Assembly (NCBI GenBank): GCA_016699815.1
Contig: CP065012.1
Location: forward strand, 2,767,001-2,831,000
Source: Chitinophagaceae bacterium
GTDB taxonomy: Bacteria; Bacteroidota; Bacteroidia; Chitinophagales; Chitinophagaceae
DNA: 64,000 bases
Direction: 5' to 3'
Positions 19,015-28,248 of this stretch are shown piece by piece. A program made the translations under genes and the position numbers. The first letter of the stretch is position 1, and each line of letters starts with the position of its first letter. The notes under the pieces were generated by a model, which was given only the letters and a program-made list of their open reading frames with translations, made no database searches and had not been told where the DNA came from.

Positions 19015-21162
19015 TTAATTTGGTGTTTTTACAAATATGTTGGTGGATGTATTTCCTGAAATCAAACTCATTCTTCCATTTACTCCTATCTCCACACCTT
19101 TGTCACTCAACTGGGCATCGCCCATGCCGGGCTGGCTTTTATCACCGCCATTGGCTTCTGAAATATGTTGGTCAAAAGTTTCTATAATATTTGACTTCAC
19201 ACTAACAGACGCTTCGCCGGTAGCATACACATCGCTGATTCCTTTGTTGGTAAATTCTACCCCCATCCCCGCTTTCACATTTGCACCTATCTGCAGCGGA
19301 CCTTTTTTTACAGAAACAGATTTGTCAATAACTGTAGCTTCCAAATTACCTTTTACAAATTCATCTTTACCATTATTTCCGGCTTTGAAATTGAAATTAC
19401 CGCTCAATTTTCCTGCATCAAATTCCACCCGCATTTTACCGCATTCCACAATTTGTTTGTACACGCCAAAGTCAAGTACTGATGTGTAGTTACAATGCAT
19501 CTCATCAAAATCAGCCAGCTTGTAACGGGATGGTTTTTGTTCGGGTGTTTCACACTTGCCATATTTATTAGTGGCCAGATATCTTGTATTACCCAGCGCT
19601 GCCAGCCATTCTTTTTTTGCAGCAATTTTTGTTGCTTCAAAGGTGGGTGCATCCTGCGTAAATTGTTTCCAATATAATTCTTCATTAATTTTTAAATACA
19701 ACTGGTGTAAATAATTTTTGTAGGCTTCTTCCAATGGTTTATTGTAATTGGCATACACCCACTCGCTGTATTTTTTTTGTACCACACAATTATCAAAACC
19801 AATATTCTCTCCCTTTTTTGCAAGCTCAGTTTCACTTTCAGCTTTAATGCTATTTTGCTTCTCTATGGTTTTTCTTTGCGCTTCATCCTTTGCCGTAAAA
19901 TCTTTTTTCAAATCGTCAATTTGTTTTTTCGCAGCGTTTAAACGATAGCCAACTCCACCATCTTTATTCATTGCTTCAAGGTTTTTTTGTGCATTTACTT
20001 CATATAAATTAGACTTTTTTACAGGGCTGGCTTTCATTTTCAAAATGTCATCTACACTCTTATTGTTGAATTTTTTATAGTTCTGCTGTGCCTCTTGATT
20101 ATTGGCTTGTTGATATGGAAGCAATTCTTTTGCCAACGACATGGATTTTTCATTCACCTGTTTTTGAAAGGCATCCCAATCGACACTCAATTTTAATTCC
20201 TGTTCATAAGAAGCAGGCGCATCGGGACGAACAAATTTTCTCAATCCCAATGGATCCGGATCGGGACGAAATGGAATGCGCATATCACTGCCTTTTACAG
20301 AATAACCCAGCTTGCGCAACTTGTTCACTTTATCCAATGAATAATTGTATGCCAATGAACTTTTCATTTTCTCAATAGCCCCTGTTTTATTGCCTCTACT
20401 TTCCTGTATCAGGCATTGTGTATAGTTTGCCTGCGGATGATAGGCAAAAGCTTTTACTACTTTATCCAGGTTTGCATTTGCCTTATCTACTTCACCCAAA
20501 TAAAACCATGCCTGCCCCAGGTTGTTCAAAATGGTTGTATTGTCCGGGTATTCTTTGTTGAGGTATTCCAACAACGGAATGGCTTTGTGTGGCGCTCCAC
20601 CCATGCTCATCATAGCGGCAAAATTGCTGAGCAAGTCAGCATCTGACGGGTCATCTGCACAGGCTCTGCCCATCAGATATACGGCAATATCCGGGTTGCC
20701 AATGGACCAGTAACCAATGGCAGCATTACCAATAGAAGCAGCATCAAACTTATTTTGCTTAAAGCCCGAATACACCTGCTGTCCGAATATTCTCACATCA
20801 TTGGCTACCCCTTTTTCAATATATTCATTCAGGGTTTTAATATATGCCGGAACAGTAGCGGCAGTAAGCGTTATCTTAGGAATGGCGCCAATCAGGGTTG
20901 CATTTCTTTTAGGTACTTCATCACCACCTACAGCCAGGCCAATTTGTGCATCCGTAACTCCGGCGGGCATTGAAGGTACATTGGTTGACATACCCATTTG
21001 CTCCATCATTTTTTTTTGTTCGGGGGTGAGTTTGTCGAATTGTTGCTGTGCCTGTTTTATTTTATCCTGTACTTCTTTGTTTGAAGTAGGATTTTTCGAT
21101 TGTGCGGCAATATTTCCTGCAAACAGCAAAGCAATCAATAAAACAGAATTGTATTTTATCAT
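19015..21162 (-). CDS. Exported TPR-repeat protein (module 1)
   Basis: A 715-residue exported protein: signal peptide MIKYNSVLLIALLFAGNIAA, then a helical motif KLTPEQKKMMEQMG, then TPR repeats at about residues 130-275 (for example NNTTILNNLGQAWFYLGEVDKANANL as DNTTILNNLGQAWFYLGEVD in the read). A long charged helical region follows, and the last 150 residues are beta-rich (DFGVYKQIVECGKMRVEF, GNFNFKAGNNGKDE). The same order, including the LPPEQKALAEQMM-type motif and a cysteine-containing beta C-terminus, is found in the 647-residue paralogue at 26231-28174. No enzyme motif was seen. It heads the two-gene unit with 17789-19003 and has a module 1 dyad 65 bp upstream. Confidence 0.8.
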   Translation of the reverse strand: MIKYNSVLLIALLFAGNIAAQSKNPTSNKEVQDKIKQAQQQFDKLTPEQKKMMEQMGMSTNVPSMPAGVTDAQIGLAVGGDEVPKRNATLIGAIPKITLTAATVPAYIKTLNEYIEKGVANDVRIFGQQVYSGFKQNKFDAASIGNAAIGYWSIGNPDIAVYLMGRACADDPSDADLLSNFAAMMSMGGAPHKAIPLLEYLNKEYPDNTTILNNLGQAWFYLGEVDKANANLDKVVKAFAYHPQANYTQCLIQESRGNKTGAIEKMKSSLAYNYSLDKVNKLRKLGYSVKGSDMRIPFRPDPDPLGLRKFVRPDAPASYEQELKLSVDWDAFQKQVNEKSMSLAKELLPYQQANNQEAQQNYKKFNNKSVDDILKMKASPVKKSNLYEVNAQKNLEAMNKDGGVGYRLNAAKKQIDDLKKDFTAKDEAQRKTIEKQNSIKAESETELAKKGENIGFDNCVVQKKYSEWVYANYNKPLEEAYKNYLHQLYLKINEELYWKQFTQDAPTFEATKIAAKKEWLAALGNTRYLATNKYGKCETPEQKPSRYKLADFDEMHCNYTSVLDFGVYKQIVECGKMRVEFDAGKLSGNFNFKAGNNGKDEFVKGNLEATVIDKSVSVKKGPLQIGANVKAGMGVEFTNKGISDVYATGEASVSVKSNIIETFDQHISEANGGDKSQPGMGDAQLSDKGVEIGVNGRMSLISGNTSTNIFVKTPN

Positions 21163-21226
21163 TGAAATGTTTTTAGAATCTGCTAATGAATTTTAGTAAA
21201 AATATGAGCTAAACAGAGATGGTTCC

Positions 21227-21244
21227 CTCATTAAAAAAGATGAT
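21227..21244. promoter_or_regulatory. 18-bp operator-like dyad, module 1
   Basis: CTCATTAAAAAAGATGAT differs at one outer base from the copies at 22333 and 22372. It lies 65 bp upstream of the start of the exported TPR gene at 21162 and just past the stop of the gene at 21249. Confidence 0.6.
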
Positions 21245-21248
21245 TTTA

Positions 21249-22286
21249 TCAATTCTTAAATCCAGGCGGGTTATCAATTAATGAACCCAGTTCTCCACGG
21301 TTTTTGTAGCGAAATTCATAAGTGTCATTAGGCGCATTGAATTTTCCACCATCCCGTTGAGTAGGTTTACCAGGTTTCAGTTTTATACTATGGCCATACG
21401 CAGGATCATCTATTATTTCAAAACTATAGGTCACTTTTTCCAATTTGTATTCGGATGATTTCAATAGCTTTCCCCATTCTTTTGTACTGGAAGTTTTACT
21501 CCAGAATTGGCCTTTCCCGTTTTTTGGTGATAGGGTTATCTGATTTCCATTTACTGTATAGGTTCCGTTTTCATAAATAAATAATATATCCTTTGATTTA
21601 GTCAACCATTGTTTGTTGCGAAATATATAAGTACCATCCGGGTTAAATGAATATTCTTTTCTCAAGTAACCGCCCGTGTATTGTGGCTGCCCGTTACTGT
21701 AATAGCCTGTTGTTTCTAATATATAAACGCACCACAAACCCACAACAGCAGCAGTATTGGATTGACCTGCTGAGGATGAATTAATATTTACTTTATACTG
21801 CGAAGCTTTTGAAAGTTCCAATGAGTTGATTAAAGCAAGCAGGTCATTTTGATATTGCTTTGCATTGGTCATCAAAACTACGCTTACCATTTGACCGCCG
21901 CCGGTAGCAGTAAGCAAAGTAGCCATGCCTGTGTTTCCGCCATCAGTGTAATTAGCGCATCCTGAAATAATATCCCATCCATTCTCTATTGTTGGTTCCT
22001 GCATCTCCGGTTCACCATTTACCTGCACCGTAGATTTTACCAACTTATCCCAATCGGTTATAAAATTTTCATTGGCAGTTGCGGTTGAAGCCCTTGCTTT
22101 GGTGATAACAGCAAGAGCATATCCGCCGGTTTTTTTATCGGTGATGGATAATTGCAGGCCGCCTTCATTTTGCTGTTGCTGCCAGCCTTTGGGGGTAGAA
22201 TATGAAACAACATCAAAGGATTGTTTTTGGGAAAATGCGGAAGTGCTAAGGATAACAGTAGCTATAACAAGGCAAAATATTTTCAT
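21249..22286 (-). CDS. Exported protein with lipocalin-like C-terminal half
   Basis: The 345-residue protein is started at 22286, because MKIFCLVIATVILSTSAFSQ is a clean signal peptide; the longer frame from 22337 adds a basic stretch that runs back towards the dyad at 22333. Residues 25-175 contain a block seen in exported proteins of unknown function (SYSTPKGWQQQ, GGYALAVITKA). Residues 190-345 look like a beta-barrel of the lipocalin-like kind found in Bacteroidota (GLWCVYILETTGYYSNG, KEYSFNPDGTYIFRNKQW, GTYTVNGNQITLSPK). Ligand and role are unknown. It is divergent from the kinase at 22446, and two dyads sit between them. Confidence 0.75.
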   Translation of the reverse strand: MKIFCLVIATVILSTSAFSQKQSFDVVSYSTPKGWQQQQNEGGLQLSITDKKTGGYALAVITKARASTATANENFITDWDKLVKSTVQVNGEPEMQEPTIENGWDIISGCANYTDGGNTGMATLLTATGGGQMVSVVLMTNAKQYQNDLLALINSLELSKASQYKVNINSSSAGQSNTAAVVGLWCVYILETTGYYSNGQPQYTGGYLRKEYSFNPDGTYIFRNKQWLTKSKDILFIYENGTYTVNGNQITLSPKNGKGQFWSKTSSTKEWGKLLKSSEYKLEKVTYSFEIIDDPAYGHSIKLKPGKPTQRDGGKFNAPNDTYEFRYKNRGELGSLIDNPPGFKN

Positions 22287-22332
22287 TTTCAAAAGTTTAA
22301 TGTAAAAATAGCGCCGGGTTATTCGCCGTGCA

Positions 22333-22350
22333 ATCATTAAAAAAGATGAT
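22333..22350. promoter_or_regulatory. 18-bp operator-like dyad, module 1
   Basis: ATCATTAAAAAAGATGAT, perfect 5-bp inverted arms, 46 bp upstream of the start at 22286 on the minus strand. It is identical to the copy 39 bp away at 22372. Confidence 0.65.
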
Positions 22351-22371
22351 TTTTATCCCCGGGCAGAAAAA

Positions 22372-22389
22372 ATCATTAAAAAAGATGAT
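22372..22389. promoter_or_regulatory. 18-bp operator-like dyad, module 1
   Basis: A second exact copy of ATCATTAAAAAAGATGAT, 56 bp upstream of the kinase start at 22446. The two copies in this divergent region suggest one site per promoter and autoregulation of the kinase-regulator pair. Confidence 0.65.
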
Positions 22390-22445
22390 ATAACACTGCT
22401 TCTTATTATAGTTCTTTGTAACTACAGAAAAATGTATTTTAGAGA

Positions 22446-24392
22446 ATGAGAAAATATTTGGCACTACTATTTTTTGTGGTAAGCTATTTTTACAGCAGTG
22501 CCCAGGGCGACCGGGTAATTGATAGCATGTTGCAGGTATTAAAAACTACAAAAGAGGATACAAATAAGGTAATCCTTTTGCTCAATATTGGGGAACAATA
22601 TGAACGAGTTGCACCTGAAACATCCAAGCAATACTATCATCAATCTTTGCAACTCAGCCAGAAAATTGGCTATAAACCCGGCGAGATAAAATTTGCCTCT
22701 TATTATACCGCTGTGCTTAATATGCAGGGCAGGTTTGATTCATCGCTCCTTTTAAACAAAAAGGCATTGGTGCTGGCAAAACAAATGAAAGAAGAACTAT
22801 CCATTGCAAAGACCACTATCAATACAGCCAATTCTTTTCACATGATTTCAAAAGAGGATTCGGCTATTTATTATTACATGCAGGCTTTACCCATTTTGGA
22901 TAAACTGGGAAACAAGCGAATGCTGGGTATTGCATACAGCAATCTTCAAAATATTTATACTGAATTAACCCAGTATCAAAAGGCAATTGAATATGGTAAG
23001 AAGGGGCTTGAAATTTTTGATAATGAGGTGGAGGACCCTTTAAATCAATCTTATTGTTTAACTAACCTTGGAATTGTTTATTCATCTCTAAAAAGGCTGG
23101 ATAGTGCAGAAATTTATTTTACAGAAGCATTGCAAATAAGCCGTCATATCAGCGACCAGTACGCAGAGTCCGCCATTTTGCTTGACCTGGGTGATATTCA
23201 CTATAAATTAGGCAGGTTAGAAGAAGCCAGGAAAACATTTGACAAAGCCTATTTAATCGCAAAAGAAATGGATTTGGCGGAGACACAGGCTATTGCTTTA
23301 AAGGGGATAGCAATGTACAATTTGGAAAAAAAGAATTTTCCTCTGGCTAGGATGTATGCAGACTCGGCGCTTATTATTGCTTTAAAAAACGATAGCCGGA
23401 AGCAAACATTGAAATTATACAACCTGTTGGCAGATATTTCATACGCCAGTCAGGATTTCAGAGCAGCACATCAATTTGAAGAAAAGGAAGATGCACTACG
23501 GGACAGCATTAACGCTGATAATTTACTGGAGTTGTCCACCGAATTTGAGACAAAATATGAAACGGAAAAAAAAGAAATTAAAATTTTACTTCAACAAAAT
23601 CAACTCAAACAAAAGTCAACCTTTATTTATTTTCTGTCAGCCGGAGTAATAGCCATGTTAATTATTTCCCTGCTCATCTATCGCAATTATAGAAACAGAC
23701 AAAAATTGCAACAGGCAAAAATTGAGGAATTAGAAACGGAAAAACAACTTACCGCCACTGAAGCCGTATTGAAAGGCGAAGAGCAGGAACGAACCAGGCT
23801 AGCCAAAGACCTGCATGATGGGCTGGGCGGTATGTTAAGCGGAATAAAATTTTCACTAAGCAATATGAAAGAGAATTTAATCATGACACCTGGCAATGCC
23901 CAGGCATTTGAACGCAGCATTGATATGCTGGATAGTTCCATCAGGGAAATGCGCCGTGTGGCACACAGTATGATGCCGGAGGTTTTGATGAAATACGGAT
24001 TGGATACAGCTGTGAAAGAATATTGTAATGAGATTGGCCGCAGCGGCGTTCTTCGTATAAATTATCAATCTGTAGGCATGACAGGTGTAAATCCAGAACA
24101 AATTACTGCTGTTACAGTTTACCGGATTGTACAGGAATTGGTAAATAATTCCATTAAACATGCCGCTGCAAAAAATGTATTGGTGCAATTGCATTTCTCA
24201 CCAAAAGAAAAGCAGTTGGCAATAACAGTTGAAGATGATGGAAAAGGTTTTGACACTACTTTACTAAAACAATCAACGGGGATAGGGTGGAGCAATATTC
24301 AAAACCGGGTTGAATTTCTGAAAGGAAAATTAGATGTAAATTCATCTATAGGCAAAGGCACATCAGTATTAATAGAAATAAATGTTTTATGA
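22446..24392 (+). CDS. TPR sensor histidine kinase, HisKA_3 type (module 1)
   Basis: A 648-residue membrane kinase: signal peptide (MRKYLALLFFVVSYFYSSAQ), periplasmic TPR array (about residues 30-370; for example QKAIEYGKKGLEIFDNEV), membrane helix (FIYFLSAGVIAMLIISLLIY), coiled coil, then a NarL-group dimerisation domain with the phosphoacceptor His in RTRLAKDLHDGLGGMLSG. The HATPase_c part has VNNSIKHAAA, VEDDGKGFD and GIGWSNIQNRV. It overlaps the downstream LuxR-type regulator by 4 bp (ATGA), which marks them as a cognate pair. Its core is nearly the same as in the kinase at 30300-32297, so the two arose by duplication. Confidence 0.92.
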   Translation: MRKYLALLFFVVSYFYSSAQGDRVIDSMLQVLKTTKEDTNKVILLLNIGEQYERVAPETSKQYYHQSLQLSQKIGYKPGEIKFASYYTAVLNMQGRFDSSLLLNKKALVLAKQMKEELSIAKTTINTANSFHMISKEDSAIYYYMQALPILDKLGNKRMLGIAYSNLQNIYTELTQYQKAIEYGKKGLEIFDNEVEDPLNQSYCLTNLGIVYSSLKRLDSAEIYFTEALQISRHISDQYAESAILLDLGDIHYKLGRLEEARKTFDKAYLIAKEMDLAETQAIALKGIAMYNLEKKNFPLARMYADSALIIALKNDSRKQTLKLYNLLADISYASQDFRAAHQFEEKEDALRDSINADNLLELSTEFETKYETEKKEIKILLQQNQLKQKSTFIYFLSAGVIAMLIISLLIYRNYRNRQKLQQAKIEELETEKQLTATEAVLKGEEQERTRLAKDLHDGLGGMLSGIKFSLSNMKENLIMTPGNAQAFERSIDMLDSSIREMRRVAHSMMPEVLMKYGLDTAVKEYCNEIGRSGVLRINYQSVGMTGVNPEQITAVTVYRIVQELVNNSIKHAAAKNVLVQLHFSPKEKQLAITVEDDGKGFDTTLLKQSTGIGWSNIQNRVEFLKGKLDVNSSIGKGTSVLIEINVL

Positions 24393-25003
24393 AGGCAAGC
24401 ATATTTATAGTAGATGATCATTACATGGTAATTGAAGGTATCCGTTCTTTATTGCAAAATGAAAAAGATATTGAATGGATGGGGCATGCCACCAATGCTG
24501 CGTCTTGTTTAGCTTTTTTAAAAATGCACACTCCAGATGTAATATTGATGGATGTGAACCTGCCCGACATGAGTGGGATTGATTTGTGCAAACAGGTTTG
24601 TGGGTTACTGCCTTCCGTTCATATCTTAGGATTAAGCACATTTAACCAACAACCTATTATTAGAAACATGATAGATAGTGGCGCTGCAGGTTATGTTTTA
24701 AAAAATGCTACCAGGGAAGAACTCCTGGAAGGTATAACCACAGTGATGAAAGGCAAAAGCTATCTCAGCATGGAAGCAGCGCTGGCATTAAGAGAAACGC
24801 AAAATGCAATGCCTTTAATTTCCAGAAGAGAAAGAGAAGTATTAACCCTTGTAGCCGATGGTTTTACCAATGCTGAAATTGCTGAGAAACTTTTTATAAG
24901 TGTTCCTACAGTCAATACTCACCGTAAAAGCCTGCTGGCAAAATTTAATGTGAGTAATACGGCAGGGTTAATTAAACTGGCGGTGAAAAATAACCTTGTG
25001 TAA
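24389..25003 (+). CDS. LuxR/NarL-family response regulator (module 1)
   Basis: A 204-residue regulator with an N-terminal receiver (D9-D10 in IVDDH, phosphoacceptor D55 in LMDVNLPD, lysine in VLKNATREEL) and a C-terminal GerE helix-turn-helix (SRREREVLTLVADGFTNAEI, recognition region SVPTVNTHRKSLLAKF). It should be phosphorylated by the overlapping kinase and bind the ATCAT-N8-ATGAT dyads at the four promoters of this module. Compared with its paralogue at 32297, the recognition region differs at several positions (SVPTVN versus GVTTVD), which could explain the different half-sites. Confidence 0.93.
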   Translation: MKASIFIVDDHYMVIEGIRSLLQNEKDIEWMGHATNAASCLAFLKMHTPDVILMDVNLPDMSGIDLCKQVCGLLPSVHILGLSTFNQQPIIRNMIDSGAAGYVLKNATREELLEGITTVMKGKSYLSMEAALALRETQNAMPLISRREREVLTLVADGFTNAEIAEKLFISVPTVNTHRKSLLAKFNVSNTAGLIKLAVKNNLV

Positions 25004-25039
25004 TATTTTTCAATCTGAGGATTTACCCTTTTAATCCCT

Positions 25040-25055
25040 TTTACACCTGTGTAAA
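25040..25055. terminator. Hairpin between convergent genes
   Basis: TTTACACCTGTGTAAA is a perfect 16-bp palindrome between the stop of the regulator at 25003 and the stop of the convergent gene at 25130. It could form a short stem on either transcript, but there is no strong U-tract, so the terminator call is tentative. Confidence 0.35.
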
Positions 25056-25129
25056 CCGGGAATATTTTAAATGACTTTTACGCAATCATTTTTTCCGATG
25101 GAAACAATTGAGTAGAATATCAGGTATTT

Positions 25130-26230
25130 TTAATTCGCTTTGTTTTTATTGCGGTATCTGCTTAGCCTTACATTCAATTGTTCTTCGTTTGCCGCCTTGT
25201 AAGGAATGCCTTTTATTTTATCCGGGTTAAAAAAGTAATCGTAGATATAATCATAATTGATGTTCTCTGTGATAGCTGTGTACATTTCATGCAATTGGTT
25301 GCCATCCTGCTTTGTTTTAAAGGGTACTGAAATAGTCACCCATTGAGGTTCTGCTGCTTTTAGCTTTTGCTGTACATCAGCCGTTAGTTTATATAAAGGG
25401 TAATATTGTTTTTGTGTTTTATTGTATGGCGAAATTTCAAAAGGGTCAAACCCATCGAGGCTGTACATAGAAGGCTGCATTTCTTTTAATATTGTAGCTT
25501 CTGTTAATGTTGCCTTATGTTTTTCTTTTATTTGTGCAATATGTTTCCGGATGCGGGCAATGGCTTTTTTGTCATACTCACTGGCCTTAACAAATTGTGT
25601 TGACAGTGCTTCATCAGCCAATTGTAAGTATTCTCCTTTTGTAACCGGGGTAATGGGAAGTTTATTATCCGGTGCCAAAATAATATTCTGCATTTCGTTT
25701 CGTATGGTAATGTATTTTGCGGCATCAGGTTGTATGCCTTCGATACGTTTGTCTTTATAATATTCGTTTTCATATCCATCGGGTTGCCAGGTAAAAAGAT
25801 AAAGCCCCGGTTTATTAATAAAACTAACAGGGTATGCGCCAAAAAGTTTATTGACCGATATATAGAATTTCGTATTCTCTTCCGGTATGGGTTTAAAGTT
25901 TCCTTTTGCATCTGTCCATTCTTTTTCATGGCTTACATTCCATACCATAAACTTTACACCATACCCGCCATTTTGTAAATAACGTGTAACAGTACCCAGG
26001 CCGCCAACGGGTGTATAACTTTTTTTCATCCACTCTATCATATTTTTAAGGTGGACTTCTTTCTTTTTTCCAACAGGGTCTGTTTGCGGTTTCCAGTTGC
26101 GATCCCAGTAGTTATCGTTCCACCAACCAATTACGCTGTCCTGTATGCGCTGTTCTGCAGTAAGCTGGCTAAAGGCCGGAACAGTAAGGAGACTGAAGAT
26201 AATTAAGACAATATTTTTTTTCATAAGCAT
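25130..26230 (-). CDS. Exported protein of unknown function (module 2 partner)
   Basis: A 366-residue exported protein with a signal peptide; the start could be the first ATG at 26230 or the third codon at 26224 (MKKNIVLIIFSLLTVPAFSQ), which better fits a signal sequence. The body is rich in aromatic and lysine residues (WWNDNYWDRNWKPQTDPVGK) and matches no family I know. It follows the TPR gene with no gap: the stop of that gene is at 26231. It holds the same operon place as 17789-19003 in module 1, downstream of the exported TPR protein. Confidence 0.75.
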   Translation of the reverse strand: MLMKKNIVLIIFSLLTVPAFSQLTAEQRIQDSVIGWWNDNYWDRNWKPQTDPVGKKKEVHLKNMIEWMKKSYTPVGGLGTVTRYLQNGGYGVKFMVWNVSHEKEWTDAKGNFKPIPEENTKFYISVNKLFGAYPVSFINKPGLYLFTWQPDGYENEYYKDKRIEGIQPDAAKYITIRNEMQNIILAPDNKLPITPVTKGEYLQLADEALSTQFVKASEYDKKAIARIRKHIAQIKEKHKATLTEATILKEMQPSMYSLDGFDPFEISPYNKTQKQYYPLYKLTADVQQKLKAAEPQWVTISVPFKTKQDGNQLHEMYTAITENINYDYIYDYFFNPDKIKGIPYKAANEEQLNVRLSRYRNKNKAN

Positions 26231-28174
26231 TTATTTTTTAGCGTCATACTTAAAAATTGGGTCAGGGTCATTACCACTTCCATCCATTTGAAATACTGTA
26301 ACGTTACTTAAGCCAATTTGAGCAGCATAGCCGGCTTCGTATTGTTTGGTTATCAGGTTCAGCTCCGATTTTATTTCTCCACGAACACCCATATCAGTAG
26401 GGCCATCATCATTGCAACTGACATAAAACTGTGCTTTCGCACCCGAACTTATTGGACCAACATGTTCTTCAACACCAGGCCCAAAAGCGATTGTAAAATC
26501 ATGCTTTGCATTATTTTTTACAATTAGGTTGATTACAATTCCTTCGCCTCCTTCAATCTCCCAACCATCGCAGGTAAACTTAAAACTTGCAACTACTGCC
26601 GGTATTTTCACTGAATAATTGCATTTGCCATTCACACCTATTATATCTTCCGGGTTGGGTGGGTGATTTAGCACTTCGTTACATGCTGTGGCGATATTAA
26701 TTGGCAGCGGATACATTTGTTGCACATTACTCAATGCTATCTGGCTGGATAAAACATAAGTACCCATGCTAAAATACTGGTGCCTGAACTCATTTGGCTC
26801 CAGTAAAAAATTAAGCCAGTGTAATTGTTGATTGATATTGCTAATGAGTTTTTGGTGCATTATATATTCTGCTTCTTTTGCTGGGGTAAATGTAGCCCTC
26901 AGGTAACCGTCCAGGTATCTTTCTTTCATTTTGCACTGTTCGTACATGGAATTAAACGACCCGGTTTTATATTCCTCTTCAATACCCTCTTCCATCTTTT
27001 TATATTCCTGTGTAATTTTTTTGTTTACCTGTTGAAGTTTCATTGCGTTTTCCCGGATGTAATGTTGCAAATCCAATGTGAGCAGGCGGTTCATAAACCA
27101 GGCCTTTCTTTTCATAGGAAGAGCAATAATGCCCGTGACCTTGCTTTGTTCCCAGGCCTGGTTGCCTGTTTTAAATAAAGTATCTGTAGCATCGCTTTTT
27201 GCTTGCCATCCGGAGAGAATCGTTTCTAAATGCTGTGCTTTTTCATACTTTTTTATGAGTGACACCCTTTCAATTACTGGCGGCAGCGGTGAATAATCCT
27301 TCGGCTTAAAATATTCTTCCACCGGTTTTATCATTTTATCTGTTTTCAATTTTATGTTATGGTTGGTAACGGCATCTTCCAGCATATTTGAATAGCCATC
27401 CCTGAATGCTTTTTGAATATGCTGGGTTGCTTCGGCTTCTTTTTTTTGTGCTATCAATAAAAGCGCCGTACCGCAGTGTGCCTCGGCTATATTGTCGTTA
27501 AGTCTTATAGCTGCCATAAAATATTTAAAGGCTTTCGCAGTATCGCCCAATGTAAAATAACATTGCCCGGCATTGTTGTATATAACTGCATCCGGGTTTT
27601 TTGCCAGGTGAAATTCCAGTATAGGCAAGGCAAATTGCGCATAACCGGCTTGATGAAGGATAAATGCAAGGTTGTTTTGTGAAAGCAGGATGTTTTCATT
27701 TTTTTGTGCGCAAATAATTGCGGCATATATGGCAGCTTCAATTTGCCCCTGCATAAATAAGGTAACCGGTATATTATTCAACCCCGTTTTTTTCTCTTTG
27801 TATTTTTCAATTAGTTGTTTTACGGCATTTATTGTTTCGGCTCTTATTTTCAGGCTGGCCTGCTGGTTCAGTTTTCCAAGAAAACTTTTGTATTGTTCTG
27901 CAGTAGTAAGTTTTGGTATTTTGGCGAGTAATTCTTTTTTGAGTGCAGGTATCATTCCATTGCCGCCAGTGCCATTATTTTTTTGCAGTTGCTGTTTCAT
28001 CATTTGCTCTGCCAGCGCCTTTTGTTCAGGCGGTAATTTCTCCAATTCATCCTGCATCATTTTATTTATTTCTGCTTGCGATGGAACTTTTTGCTGCCCG
28101 GTTTTTTTTCCTGGCTGGCCAATTGAAATAACGGAAACTGAAATAAATAAAACTAAACTCAAATATCTTTTCAT
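26231..28174 (-). CDS. Exported TPR-repeat protein (module 2)
   Basis: The 647-residue product has a signal peptide (MKRYLSLVLFISVSVISIGQ), the helical motif KLPPEQKALAEQMMKQQLQK, TPR repeats at about residues 150-270 (YNNAGQCYFTLGDTAKAFKY), a charged helical middle, and a beta-rich end containing CNYSVKIPAVVASFKFTCDG and DMGVRGEIKSELNL. The order of parts and several motifs are those of the module 1 protein at 19015-21162, so the two are paralogues. No catalytic motif was found. A module 2 dyad lies 48 bp upstream of the start. Confidence 0.8.
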   Translation of the reverse strand: MKRYLSLVLFISVSVISIGQPGKKTGQQKVPSQAEINKMMQDELEKLPPEQKALAEQMMKQQLQKNNGTGGNGMIPALKKELLAKIPKLTTAEQYKSFLGKLNQQASLKIRAETINAVKQLIEKYKEKKTGLNNIPVTLFMQGQIEAAIYAAIICAQKNENILLSQNNLAFILHQAGYAQFALPILEFHLAKNPDAVIYNNAGQCYFTLGDTAKAFKYFMAAIRLNDNIAEAHCGTALLLIAQKKEAEATQHIQKAFRDGYSNMLEDAVTNHNIKLKTDKMIKPVEEYFKPKDYSPLPPVIERVSLIKKYEKAQHLETILSGWQAKSDATDTLFKTGNQAWEQSKVTGIIALPMKRKAWFMNRLLTLDLQHYIRENAMKLQQVNKKITQEYKKMEEGIEEEYKTGSFNSMYEQCKMKERYLDGYLRATFTPAKEAEYIMHQKLISNINQQLHWLNFLLEPNEFRHQYFSMGTYVLSSQIALSNVQQMYPLPINIATACNEVLNHPPNPEDIIGVNGKCNYSVKIPAVVASFKFTCDGWEIEGGEGIVINLIVKNNAKHDFTIAFGPGVEEHVGPISSGAKAQFYVSCNDDGPTDMGVRGEIKSELNLITKQYEAGYAAQIGLSNVTVFQMDGSGNDPDPIFKYDAKK

Positions 28175-28222
28175 AAACTTATTTTGAGCATGTAAATGTG
28201 TATTGTTTTTGCGGCTCTGCTT

Positions 28223-28240
28223 ATCCCTTTAAAACAGGAT
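28223..28240. promoter_or_regulatory. 18-bp operator-like dyad, module 2
   Basis: ATCCCTTTAAAACAGGAT has arms ATCC/GGAT spaced by 10 bp and lies 48 bp upstream of the start at 28174. An additional ATCC follows at 28246-28249, which gives a second, closer inverted pair with the GGAT at 28237. Confidence 0.6.
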
Positions 28241-28248
28241 ATTTTATC

